Of a DNA stretch of 64,000 bases, positions 7,855-16,030 are shown in pieces. Under the pieces are notes generated by a model. The model worked only from the letters and a program-made list of their open reading frames with translations. It made no database searches and was not told the DNA's origin. Positions within the stretch are counted from its first letter, which is position 1; the number at the start of each line of letters is the position of its first letter. The position numbers and the translations under genes are program-made. Source of the stretch: Glutamicibacter sp. MNS18 (GTDB lineage Bacteria; Actinomycetota; Actinomycetes; Actinomycetales; Micrococcaceae); assembly GCF_026107515.2 (NCBI RefSeq), contig NZ_JAPCHW010000001.1, positions 124,001-188,000 on the forward strand. The letters run 5' to 3'.

Positions 7855-9429
7855 GTGACTTCCACAGACTTTGCCTCCGTGATCGATACCCCGTCTAGCG
7901 CCAACCAGCAGCTGCTGGACGCCCTCCATCAGGACCTGGACGCCGCTGGTTTTCGGCTGGACCCGATCGCCGAGCTGCTGGGATCCGAGGCGATGGATGC
8001 CTTTGCCCGGGACCAGATCACCCCGGCCCTATGGCGGTTGGCGCACACCGCTGGCCAGGACCAGTCCCTGGCCACGGTGATCCGGTTATTCCAGCTGGGC
8101 CAGAGCGTGGGGCGCCAGGACCTGGACGCCGTATTCGAGCGCACCGGTTGCCCCGGACTGCTGGAACTGGGTCTGCTTGAGGAGCACCAGGACGGTTATC
8201 GGGCCGCGGTGGCCCTGACCCCGCACGCCTCGGATACCTCCGGTGAATTGTGGGTGGCCCATGACCTGGGCGCCCACCAACGTCCCGGGGTGCTGCGCAC
8301 CGACCATGTCTTGGGGATTGGGCATGCCTCAACGACCCTGGCCCAGATCACCTTGCGGCCGCGGGTCCGGCGAGCCCTGGATCTGGGCACCGGATGCGGC
8401 ATCCAGCTCTTCCACCTGCTTGCCCACGCCGACCATGTCACCGCGACGGACCTGTCGGAGCGGGCCCTGGGCTTCGCCCGGTTCAACCTGCTGCTGAACC
8501 ACCGCCAGTTGCGCCTGGACCCCGCGGACCTGGGCCGGCGGGTTTCGCTGCGTGCCGGAAACCTCTTCGAACCGGTCCGTGGGGAACTGTTCGACCTGAT
8601 CGCCTCCAATCCGCCATTCGTGATCACCCCGCGGCAGGAAGGGCACCAGGAGATGTTCACCTACCGGGACGGCGGAATGGCCGGGGACCGCCTGGTGCGG
8701 ACCCTGATCGAGCAGCTGCCCGCCTACCTGAACCCCGGTGGCAGTGCCCAGATGCTGGCCAACTGGGAAATCCCGTCCGGGGAGCAACCCTGGCACGCAC
8801 GCATCGGCGACTGGTTCGCCGCTGAGCTGGATGTCTGGGTGATCCAACGTGAGCAGTCCTCGCCGAGCGTGTACGCGGAGACCTGGTTGCGTGATTCCTC
8901 GCAGACCGAGGACCTGACCGGGTACCAGCAGGAATATGAGGCTTATCTCAATGACTTCGCCACACGTGCTGTGGGATCTGTGGGATTCGGCTACGTGTAC
9001 CTGGCCAAGCCCGGCAGCCCGCGCAGCACCCACCGCAACTTCGAGGCCATCGGGCATCCGGTGGAGCAGCCCCTGGCACCATACCTGCAACGTGACCTGG
9101 AAACGCTGGAGCAACTGCGTGCGGCGGGCGAAAGCTGGATCCACTGGCACCTGGAGGTCGCCGAGGACGTTACCGAGGAACGCCACCAGCGTCCCGGGGC
9201 AGAGCACCCCGGGGTGATACTCCTGCGCCAGGGGGCGGGGCTGCGCCGCAGTGAGATCCTCGATACGGCGCAAGCTGGTTTCATTTCCGCCTGTGACGGG
9301 GAATTGAGCATTAACCAGCTGGCCAATGCCCTTGATGCGCTGATAGGTGAGGGTGAGGAGGACTTCATGCCGACCCTCTTAAGCGGGGTTGAACGCTTAA
9401 TTCGGCATGGCTTTCTTCGCAAAGTGTGA
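7855..9429 (+). CDS. Class I SAM-dependent methyltransferase, three-domain actinobacterial type (HemK/RsmC-like core)
   Basis: 524 residues from the leaderless GTG 7855. An N-terminal helical/winged domain (residues 1-150) precedes a Rossmann methyltransferase core with motif I ALDLGTGCGIQLF, acidic motif II TATDLSERAL and motif IV LIASNPPFVITP. NPPF is the signature of N-methyltransferases acting on amide or base nitrogen (PrmC, RsmC, HemK-like). A C-terminal domain of about 180 residues follows. Full-length homologues of this size are widespread in actinobacteria, where they are annotated only as methyltransferase with flanking DUF domains (possibly DUF7059 and DUF7782). The target, RNA or protein, is unknown. 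Confidence 0.82.
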   Translation: MTSTDFASVIDTPSSANQQLLDALHQDLDAAGFRLDPIAELLGSEAMDAFARDQITPALWRLAHTAGQDQSLATVIRLFQLGQSVGRQDLDAVFERTGCPGLLELGLLEEHQDGYRAAVALTPHASDTSGELWVAHDLGAHQRPGVLRTDHVLGIGHASTTLAQITLRPRVRRALDLGTGCGIQLFHLLAHADHVTATDLSERALGFARFNLLLNHRQLRLDPADLGRRVSLRAGNLFEPVRGELFDLIASNPPFVITPRQEGHQEMFTYRDGGMAGDRLVRTLIEQLPAYLNPGGSAQMLANWEIPSGEQPWHARIGDWFAAELDVWVIQREQSSPSVYAETWLRDSSQTEDLTGYQQEYEAYLNDFATRAVGSVGFGYVYLAKPGSPRSTHRNFEAIGHPVEQPLAPYLQRDLETLEQLRAAGESWIHWHLEVAEDVTEERHQRPGAEHPGVILLRQGAGLRRSEILDTAQAGFISACDGELSINQLANALDALIGEGEEDFMPTLLSGVERLIRHGFLRKV

Positions 9430-9452
9430 AACAAGGGCTAAAGTTTTTTCTT

Positions 9453-10103
9453 ATGACACACAACACATCTGACCGGCGCGCTGTACAGTCGCCGGGCGGG
9501 GGTGTGAAGGAACCGACTTTGGTGTCCATCACCGACCCCCAGGCGATCCGTGCGCTGGCCCATGATGCGCGCCTGATTGTGCTTGACGAGCTCTTCGCCT
9601 CACAGGCCACGCGGACAGCCACGGAGCTGGCCTCGCTGTGTTCATTGACCCCCAGTGCGATGAGCTATCACCTGCGTGCGTTGGAGAAATACGGTTATGT
9701 GACCAGGGCGGCCAGCGAGGGCGATGCACGTGAACGCCGCTGGCGCGCGGCCGGCGAGCGGCTGGAGCTGAATACCCACGACGGGTCGTCGAACGCCAAA
9801 ACCGCCTACCTGAATGTGCAGCTGAACCAGTTCCGCACCCGGCTGAACGCCGAGGTGGAGCGCCGGCAGGCCGAAGCGAAAGCCGGAATCATCCCCCCGG
9901 ATGACCGGCCTCCGTTGCTCAGCAGCGGGCTGGTGTTCCTGCCCGAGGAGAAGCAAAAGGAATTCAACCGCCGGTTAATGGACCTGATCTACGAGTATGA
10001 GGCCATGGCCACAGCCGAGGAACGCGCCATCGACTCCACCAAAATGTTCTACTTGGTATCGTTGTTGCCCGAGTACCCGCCCCCCGTGGAGCACAAGGCG
10101 TAG
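9453..10103 (+). CDS. Winged-helix HTH regulator (ArsR-like)
   Basis: 216 residues from ATG 9453; GTG 9426 and GTG 9504 are alternative starts and no site has a convincing ribosome sequence. The N-terminal winged helix DPQAIRALAHDARLIVLDELF...TATELASLCSLTPSAMSYHLRALEKYGYVTRA is a typical ArsR-type DNA-binding domain with the recognition helix TPSAMSYHLRAL. No cysteine metal site is visible. A long charged helical C-terminus could bind a ligand or drive dimerisation. The regulated genes are unknown. Confidence 0.75.
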   Translation: MTHNTSDRRAVQSPGGGVKEPTLVSITDPQAIRALAHDARLIVLDELFASQATRTATELASLCSLTPSAMSYHLRALEKYGYVTRAASEGDARERRWRAAGERLELNTHDGSSNAKTAYLNVQLNQFRTRLNAEVERRQAEAKAGIIPPDDRPPLLSSGLVFLPEEKQKEFNRRLMDLIYEYEAMATAEERAIDSTKMFYLVSLLPEYPPPVEHKA

Positions 10104-10243
10104 ACGGAACGGGTAGCTCTTCGATGTATGATCATCGGGAATCGTGGCTCAAATACGGAGCCGTGAATACACTTTGGCGACAACGACCGCGGCCCTGATA
10201 GGTTCGGGGCCCAATTGTTGCCGACACTGTATAAAGGAGAGCC

Positions 10244-13018
10244 GTGCCCCCGAAGGCCAAGGAAACAACCGGTAAGAAACTCGTGATCGTCGAGTCCCCT
10301 GCCAAAGTGAAGTCGATCGCCAAATACCTCGGCGACGGCTTCGACGTGGATGCTTCCGTGGGGCATATCCGTGATCTTCCGCAGCCCTCGGAACTACCGA
10401 CCGAGCTGAAAAAAACCTCGGTTGGCAAATTCGCGGTGGATCTGGACAACGACTTCGAGCCCTACTACGTGGTCTACCCGGATAAGAAAAAACGTGTCTC
10501 CGAACTGAAAGCCAAGCTCAAGGACGCCGACGAACTCTATCTGGCAACAGATGCGGACCGCGAGGGCGAGGCCATCGCGTGGCACCTGTTGCAGGTGCTC
10601 AAGCCCAAGGTTCCGGTACGCCGCCTGGCCTTCACCGAAATCACCAAGGAAGGTATCGAGCGCGCGTTGGGGAACATGCGTGAACTGGATACCGATCTGG
10701 TGGACGCCCAGGAAACCCGCCGTGTGCTCGACCGCCTGTACGGCTACGAGATTTCCCCCGTGCTCTGGCGCAAGGTCGCCCGCGGCCTGTCTGCCGGTCG
10801 TGTGCAGTCGGTGGCCACCCGCCTGGTGGTGGAGCGCGAACGCGAACGCATGGCCTTCATCAGCGCCGGCTACTGGGATATCAAGGGCCGGTTCGATAAC
10901 GGTGCCGGTGAGGGATTCGGCGCCAAGCTCTCTTCCGTGGACGGGGCACGCGTGGCCTCCGGACGCGACTTCGATGACCGGGGCCAGCTGAAGACCGGAC
11001 GCAGCACCATCACCCACCTGAATGAGGAGCAGGCCCGCTCCCTGGTGGACAACCTGGCCGAGTCCGACTTCGCGGTCACCTCGGTTGAGGACAAGCCCTA
11101 CACCCGCCGTCCGGCCGCCCCGTTCACCACCTCCACCCTGCAGCAGGAAGCCAGCCGCAAGCTGCGCTGGAGTTCGCGTATCACCATGCAGGTGGCCCAG
11201 CGGCTGTACGAAAACGGGTACATCACCTATATGCGTACCGACTCGGTATTCCTCTCCAACGAGGCTGTCACCGCAGCGCGCAAGCAGGCCACCGAATTGT
11301 ACGGCGCCGATTCGGTGCCCGAACGCCCCCGCGTGTACAAGGCCAAGAGCGATGCCGCGCAGGAAGCCCATGAGGCGATCCGCCCGGCAGGTGACATGTT
11401 CCGCCGCCCCAAGGATGTGCGCAGCTCGCTGACCAAGGACGAATTCACGCTGTATGAGCTGATCTGGAAGCGTACCGTCGCATCCCAGATGGCCGATGCG
11501 AAGGGCTTCACCGCCACCATCAAGCTGGCCGGCACGGCCAGCGACTCCCGGGTGGCCGAGTTCTCGGCGTCCGGAACCGTGATCACCTTCCGCGGCTTCC
11601 TCTCCGCCTACGAGGAAGGCAAGGACACCACCTCCGAGGCCGAAGGCGCGGACCAGTCCGAGGCACGCCTGCCGCAGCTGAAGGTCGGCGACGGGCTGAA
11701 CGGCTCGGACCTGGAAGCACTGGGACACGAAACCACCCCGCCGGCCCGGTACACCGAAGCATCGATCGTCGCTGAACTGGAAAAGCGCGAGATCGGGCGC
11801 CCCTCGACCTACGCACCGACGATTTCCACCATCATGGACCGCGGCTACGTGACCAAACGCGGCGGTGCCCTGGTGCCCAGCTGGATCGCCTTCTCGGTGA
11901 TCCGCCTGCTCGAGGAGCACTTCGCCCGCTACGTCGACTACGACTTCACCGCACGGCTGGAAGACGATCTGGATGAGATCGCCAAGGGCGAGCGGGCCCG
12001 CAGCGACTGGCTGAACCTCTTCTACTTCGGCAAGGACGACAGCCAGGGCCTGAAGCACGTGGTGGACAACCTCGGGGACATCGACGCCCGGGCCATCAAC
12101 TCCATCGCCATCACCGAGGATATCGTGCTGCGTGTGGGCAAGTTCGGCCCCTACCTGGAGCGCACCCTGCCGGCCGATGCACCGGAGGGCACCGACCCGC
12201 AACGCGCCAACGTCCCGGAAGAACTGGCACCGGATGAGCTCACCGCGGCCAAGGCCGAGGAACTGTTCGCCAATGCGCAGGTCTCGGAGCGGGAATTGGG
12301 CGTGGATCCCCAGACCGGCCGGACCATCATGGCCAAGGACGGCCGCTACGGTGCCTACGTCACCGAGGTGATCCCGGAACTGACCGATGAGCAGATCGCC
12401 GCCCTGCCGGTGGAATACTACAAGAACGGCAAGCCGAAGCCGCCCAAGAAGCCGGCGAAAATCAAGCCGCGGACCGGTTCGCTGTTCAAGTCGATGAGCG
12501 TCGAGACGGTGACCCTGGAAGAGGCCCTGAAGCTGTTGAGCCTGCCGCGGGTGGTCGGCACCGATGCCGAGGGCGTGGAGATCACCGTGCAGAACGGCCG
12601 CTTCGGCCCGTACCTGAAGAAGGGCACCGACTCGCGCTCGATCGAGTCCGAAGAGCAGATCTTCACGATCACCCTGGACGAGGCACTGGCGATCTACGCC
12701 CAGCCCAAGCAGCGTGGACGACGTGCCGCGGTGCCGCCGCTGGCGGAATTCGGTACCGACCCGACCAGCGAAAAGAATATCGTGGTCAAGGACGGACGCT
12801 TCGGCCCCTATATCACCGACGGGGAAACCAACATCACCGTCCCTCGGGGTCTGCCGATCGAGGAGCTCACGCGTGAAAAGGCCATTGAACTGCTGGCCGA
12901 GAAACGGGCCAAGGGCCCGGTCAAGCGCAAGAGCAGCGCCGCGAAGCCGGCGGCCAAGAAAACACCAGCCAAGAAGGCCACCGCCAAGAAGACCACGGCC
13001 AAGACGAGTGAGAAATAG
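10244..13018 (+). CDS. topA: DNA topoisomerase I (type IA)
   Basis: 924 residues from GTG 10244, with AAGGAG 5 bases upstream. The TOPRIM domain begins KKLVIVESPAKVKSIAKYLG and carries the DxD metal motif in LATDADREGEAIAWHLL. The active-site tyrosine is in YITYMRTDS (Tyr329). The C-terminus lacks the four-cysteine zinc fingers of the E. coli enzyme. Instead it has repeated 'GRFGPYLKKG / DGRFGPYITDG' motifs, the actinobacterial C-terminal repeat, and ends in a lysine/alanine-rich tail with repeated AKK blocks. The enzyme relaxes negative supercoils. In mycobacteria the basic tail is needed for processivity. It stands alone, with the Ppx gene 30 bases downstream. Confidence 0.97.
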   Translation: MPPKAKETTGKKLVIVESPAKVKSIAKYLGDGFDVDASVGHIRDLPQPSELPTELKKTSVGKFAVDLDNDFEPYYVVYPDKKKRVSELKAKLKDADELYLATDADREGEAIAWHLLQVLKPKVPVRRLAFTEITKEGIERALGNMRELDTDLVDAQETRRVLDRLYGYEISPVLWRKVARGLSAGRVQSVATRLVVERERERMAFISAGYWDIKGRFDNGAGEGFGAKLSSVDGARVASGRDFDDRGQLKTGRSTITHLNEEQARSLVDNLAESDFAVTSVEDKPYTRRPAAPFTTSTLQQEASRKLRWSSRITMQVAQRLYENGYITYMRTDSVFLSNEAVTAARKQATELYGADSVPERPRVYKAKSDAAQEAHEAIRPAGDMFRRPKDVRSSLTKDEFTLYELIWKRTVASQMADAKGFTATIKLAGTASDSRVAEFSASGTVITFRGFLSAYEEGKDTTSEAEGADQSEARLPQLKVGDGLNGSDLEALGHETTPPARYTEASIVAELEKREIGRPSTYAPTISTIMDRGYVTKRGGALVPSWIAFSVIRLLEEHFARYVDYDFTARLEDDLDEIAKGERARSDWLNLFYFGKDDSQGLKHVVDNLGDIDARAINSIAITEDIVLRVGKFGPYLERTLPADAPEGTDPQRANVPEELAPDELTAAKAEELFANAQVSERELGVDPQTGRTIMAKDGRYGAYVTEVIPELTDEQIAALPVEYYKNGKPKPPKKPAKIKPRTGSLFKSMSVETVTLEEALKLLSLPRVVGTDAEGVEITVQNGRFGPYLKKGTDSRSIESEEQIFTITLDEALAIYAQPKQRGRRAAVPPLAEFGTDPTSEKNIVVKDGRFGPYITDGETNITVPRGLPIEELTREKAIELLAEKRAKGPVKRKSSAAKPAAKKTPAKKATAKKTTAKTSEK

Positions 13019-13048
13019 CAACCTTTCTCCTGATGTGAAGGAAAGACC

Positions 13049-14071
13049 ATGAGGCTGGGCGTACTGGATATCGGTTCGAATACCGTGCATCTTCTGCTGG
13101 TTGACGCGTATCCGGGCGCCCGCCCCACGCCCTATGCCTCGCACAAGCGTCCGCTGTCGCTGGTGCAGTACCTGAACGAGTACGGTGCTATCACCATGGA
13201 GGGCCAGAACGAGCTGATCGGCTTCATCAAGGAGGCCTCGAACTTCGCCAATAACCACCGGGTCGAGGACTTCATGGCCTTCTGCACCTCGGCGATCCGC
13301 GAATCCTCCAACGGCCAGCAGGTGCTGGAACGGGTGGAAACCGAAACCGGGGTCACGCTGCTGGAACTGTCCGGTGAGCAGGAAGCAGGGATGACCTTCC
13401 ACGCGGTGCGGCGCTGGTACGGCTGGTCCCACGATTCGATCCTGAACCTGGATATGGGCGGTGGCTCGCTGGAACTGGCCCGCGGCAATGACGAGTTCCC
13501 GCAGGTGGCCTACTCGGTACCCTTGGGTGCCGGCCGGCTGACCCGCGAGTGGCTACCCGATGACCCGCCGACCATGAAACAGGTCAAGGAGCTTCGCACC
13601 TATGTGCGCGACGTGCTCGCCGATCCGGCCACCGAACTGAACCAGTACGGCAAACCGTCCATTGCCACCGCCACTTCCAAGACCTTCCGCTCCCTGGCGA
13701 GGATCACCGGTGCGGCTCCCAGCGCCGAGGGTATCTACGTCAAGCGGGTACTTGAACGCGACAGCCTCAAACTGTGGACCAACCGGCTGGTGGCCATGAC
13801 CTGGGATGAGCGGGCGGAGCTGCCCGGGGTTTCCCATGTGCGTGCCCCGCAGATGCTGGCCGGGGCCCTGGTGGCGATCGAGGCGATGAAGGCCCTGAAA
13901 ATCAAACAGGTCCGGATTTGTCCCTGGGCGTTGCGTGAAGGTTTGATGTTGCGACGATTTGATCATGTCTTGTTTGACTCATCGACTCCGCTAAGTAGTA
14001 GCGTGGGGGTAGGAGAGGTAGCTCTCGGTGCCGGAATGGGGCAGGTTCCCGCTCCGGTGGAATCAAGCTAG
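13049..14071 (+). CDS. Ppx/GppA-family exopolyphosphatase / ppGpp phosphohydrolase
   Basis: 340 residues; GGAAAG lies before ATG 13049. The ASKHA nucleotide-binding fold is marked by LGVLDIGSNTVHLLLVD at the N-terminus, TSAIRESSNG in the middle and NLDMGGGSLELARG (phosphate 2 loop). The length fits the short two-domain actinobacterial enzymes (Mycobacterium Rv0496 type), which lack the HD domain of E. coli GppA. The substrate could be polyphosphate or pppGpp. It leads the conserved block Ppx - isomerase - proC. Confidence 0.88.
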   Translation: MRLGVLDIGSNTVHLLLVDAYPGARPTPYASHKRPLSLVQYLNEYGAITMEGQNELIGFIKEASNFANNHRVEDFMAFCTSAIRESSNGQQVLERVETETGVTLLELSGEQEAGMTFHAVRRWYGWSHDSILNLDMGGGSLELARGNDEFPQVAYSVPLGAGRLTREWLPDDPPTMKQVKELRTYVRDVLADPATELNQYGKPSIATATSKTFRSLARITGAAPSAEGIYVKRVLERDSLKLWTNRLVAMTWDERAELPGVSHVRAPQMLAGALVAIEAMKALKIKQVRICPWALREGLMLRRFDHVLFDSSTPLSSSVGVGEVALGAGMGQVPAPVESS

Positions 14072-14122
14072 ACCCCATCAGGGGAGGTTCCAACGCACCG
14101 ATGCTTGGAGGAAGGGCGAGAG

Positions 14123-14944
14123 ATGCAAGAGCCTGCTAGGACACCGATTCCGGTTACGCTATCCAGCGCCTCGGTGTACCCGATGACGGTGCACGATGCC
14201 TTCGCCGTGGCCAAGGACGTGGGCTATGACGGAATCGAGGTACTGATCACCGGCAACCAGGCCACGCAGTCGGCCACCGCTTTGCTGGCACTGATGGACA
14301 AGTACCAGCTGCCGATCATGGCCATCCACGCACCGACCCTGCTGCTGACCCAACAGGTTTGGGGTTCGGCCTGGGCCAAGATCGAAAGATCGGTGATCCT
14401 GGCCCAAGCGGTGGGCGCCGATGTGGTGGTGGCCCATCCGCCGTTCCGCTGGCAGGGCAACTATGCCCTGGAATTCGCCGGTGGCGTGCAACGCCTGACC
14501 GAATCCACCGGGATGAAGATCGCGGTGGAGAACATGTACCCATGGCGTGCCCGGGGTCGTGAGGCCAAGATGTACCTGCCGCACTGGGACCCGGTGCCGC
14601 AGGCCTACCCGCATGTCACCTGGGACTTCTCGCATGCGGCGATCGCCGAAATGGATTCGCTGAAAGCGGTGGAGCAGCTTGGCGACCGGCTGGCCCACGT
14701 GCACCTGTGCGACGGGTTGAACAACGGCAAGGACGAGCATCTGGTACCCGGACGCGGAACCCAACCGGTCACCGAGACCATGCACTACCTGCGTGACAGC
14801 GACTTCGACGGGGTCATTGCCGTGGAAGTCTCCACCCGCAAGGCCAAGGGGGCGGGGCAGAAGGAGGAATGGCTGGCCCAGACCCTGGACTTCGCCCGCA
14901 AGCACTTGGCCGTACAGGACAGCAAGGAACGGACAGCAAACTAA
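14123..14944 (+). CDS. Sugar phosphate isomerase/epimerase-like TIM barrel (AP endonuclease 2 fold)
   Basis: 273 residues from ATG 14123, with GGAGG about 11 bases upstream; an upstream TTG at 14105 is less likely. Barrel strands with likely metal ligands can be followed: GYDGIEVLI, IMAIHAPTLLL, VVVAHPPFRWQ, IAVENMYPW, TWDFSHAA, AHVHLCDG and GVIAVEV. The conserved Glu, His, Asp and His residues match the xylose-isomerase-like divalent-metal site. It corresponds to Mycobacterium Rv0498 in location. The true substrate is not known. proC starts 4 bases after the stop. Confidence 0.8.
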   Translation: MQEPARTPIPVTLSSASVYPMTVHDAFAVAKDVGYDGIEVLITGNQATQSATALLALMDKYQLPIMAIHAPTLLLTQQVWGSAWAKIERSVILAQAVGADVVVAHPPFRWQGNYALEFAGGVQRLTESTGMKIAVENMYPWRARGREAKMYLPHWDPVPQAYPHVTWDFSHAAIAEMDSLKAVEQLGDRLAHVHLCDGLNNGKDEHLVPGRGTQPVTETMHYLRDSDFDGVIAVEVSTRKAKGAGQKEEWLAQTLDFARKHLAVQDSKERTAN

Positions 14945-14948
14945 CACC

Positions 14949-15791
14949 ATGAGTGAACTCACCGCATCACTGAAATTGGCATTCCTGGGAACCGGTTCGA
15001 TGAACGGGGCGATCCTGCGCGGGATCCTGGCCTCCGGGCATGACCCGAAACTGGTCACCGCCACCATCCGCAGCCGGAACCGGGAACAAGAACTTGAACA
15101 GCTGGGCATCAATGTCGTGGTCGTCGGTGAGGACCTCGACGCCAATGCGCGGGTGGCCGCCGAAGCAGACGTGGTCTTCCTGGGGGTGAAGCCGGTGGGT
15201 ATCACCGAGCTGTGCACCGCCATCGCCGCACAACTGCAGCCATCCACCGTGATCGTCTCGGTAGCCGCGGCGATCACCTTGGAATCCATGGCGGCCAGGT
15301 TGCCGGTGGACCAGCCGCTGGTGCGCGCCATGCCCAATACGCCCTTGCAGGTCGGGGCGGGGGTAGTGGGCCTGAGCCCGGTGGCCGGGATGGATCCGGC
15401 GCAGCTGGACCAGGTGGCGGAACTGTTCTCCGGTTCGGGGGACGTGCACGTGATTGACGAGTCACAACAGGATGCCTTGTCGGCGATCTCGGGATCGGGT
15501 CCGGCCTACGCCTTCTACCTGGCCGAGGCGATGGCCAAGGCCGGGGTCGCCATGGGCCTGGAAGAACAGTTGGCGATCAGCCTGGCCCGTGCCACGGTGG
15601 CCGGGGCCGGCAAGATGCTGGCCGAGCCCGATGCGGACCCTTCGGCCCTGCGCAAATCGGTGACCAGCCCCAAGGGCACCACCGAACGTGCCATCGCCAC
15701 CTTTGACGAACACGGTGTCCCTGCAACCATCGAAGCCGGTGCCCGGGCCGCGGCGGCGCGCGCTGCACAGCTGAGCGCTGAATTGGGCTAA
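14949..15791 (+). CDS. proC: Pyrroline-5-carboxylate reductase
   Basis: 280 residues from ATG 14949. The N-terminal NADPH fold has LAFLGTGSMNGAILRGIL. The family signature appears as DALSAISGSGPAYAFYLAEAM and the C-terminal substrate/dimer region as LRKSVTSPKGTTERAIATFDEHG. It makes the last step of proline synthesis, reducing pyrroline-5-carboxylate to proline. It is co-transcribed with the upstream isomerase and is followed by a strong hairpin. Confidence 0.96.
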   Translation: MSELTASLKLAFLGTGSMNGAILRGILASGHDPKLVTATIRSRNREQELEQLGINVVVVGEDLDANARVAAEADVVFLGVKPVGITELCTAIAAQLQPSTVIVSVAAAITLESMAARLPVDQPLVRAMPNTPLQVGAGVVGLSPVAGMDPAQLDQVAELFSGSGDVHVIDESQQDALSAISGSGPAYAFYLAEAMAKAGVAMGLEEQLAISLARATVAGAGKMLAEPDADPSALRKSVTSPKGTTERAIATFDEHGVPATIEAGARAAAARAAQLSAELG

Positions 15792-15828
15792 CCGGCCAGG
15801 ACAGAGCACCCGCCGGGGCAACCACTTC

Positions 15829-15862
15829 AGGGCCGGACTACCGACTGCGGTAGTCCGGCCCT
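15829..15862 (+). terminator. Terminator after proC
   Basis: Perfect 15-bp stem AGGGCCGGACTACCG (15829-15843) / CGGTAGTCCGGCCCT (15848-15862) with loop ACTG. Only a short T-rich tail (TGTCCTAT) follows. Confidence 0.8.
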
Positions 15863-15921
15863 TGTCCTATCCGGCTGTCCAGGCGTGCACGCAGTGCCAA
15901 ATGACGTGCACCCGGAATCAA

Positions 15922-15955
15922 TTCCCCCACTGTGTCCCGGGACACAATGGGGGAA
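15922..15955. promoter_or_regulatory. 34-base near-perfect palindrome upstream of the GMC oxidoreductase gene
   Basis: The two 17-base arms TTCCCCCACTGTGTCCC (15922-15938) and its inverse (15939-15955) differ at a single pair (C15930/A15947) and meet with no spacer. The centre is TGTCCCGGGACA. The lack of a loop and of a T-tract makes this a protein-binding operator rather than a terminator. It lies 76 bases before the ATG of the GMC gene, a place where a dimeric (TetR/GntR/LacI-like) repressor could act. The binding protein is unknown. Confidence 0.7.
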
Positions 15956-16030
15956 GTTGCTTTTCACCGAGGTCGAAAGCCGAGATCAACCCGGCGCGCG
16001 CTGCGGGGCCGGGAAGGGAATAGGGGAATC

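Noticed and set aside
10394-13432. A 1012-codon open frame on the minus strand opposite topA and ppx
   Set aside because: It is an antisense shadow created by strong third-position G/C bias. The plus-strand frame encodes unmistakable TopA, and the reverse product is low-complexity His/Gly/Arg without motifs.
14793-14948. N-terminal extension of proC
   Set aside because: The frame is open upstream, but it overlaps the isomerase gene; proC homology starts at ATG 14949.
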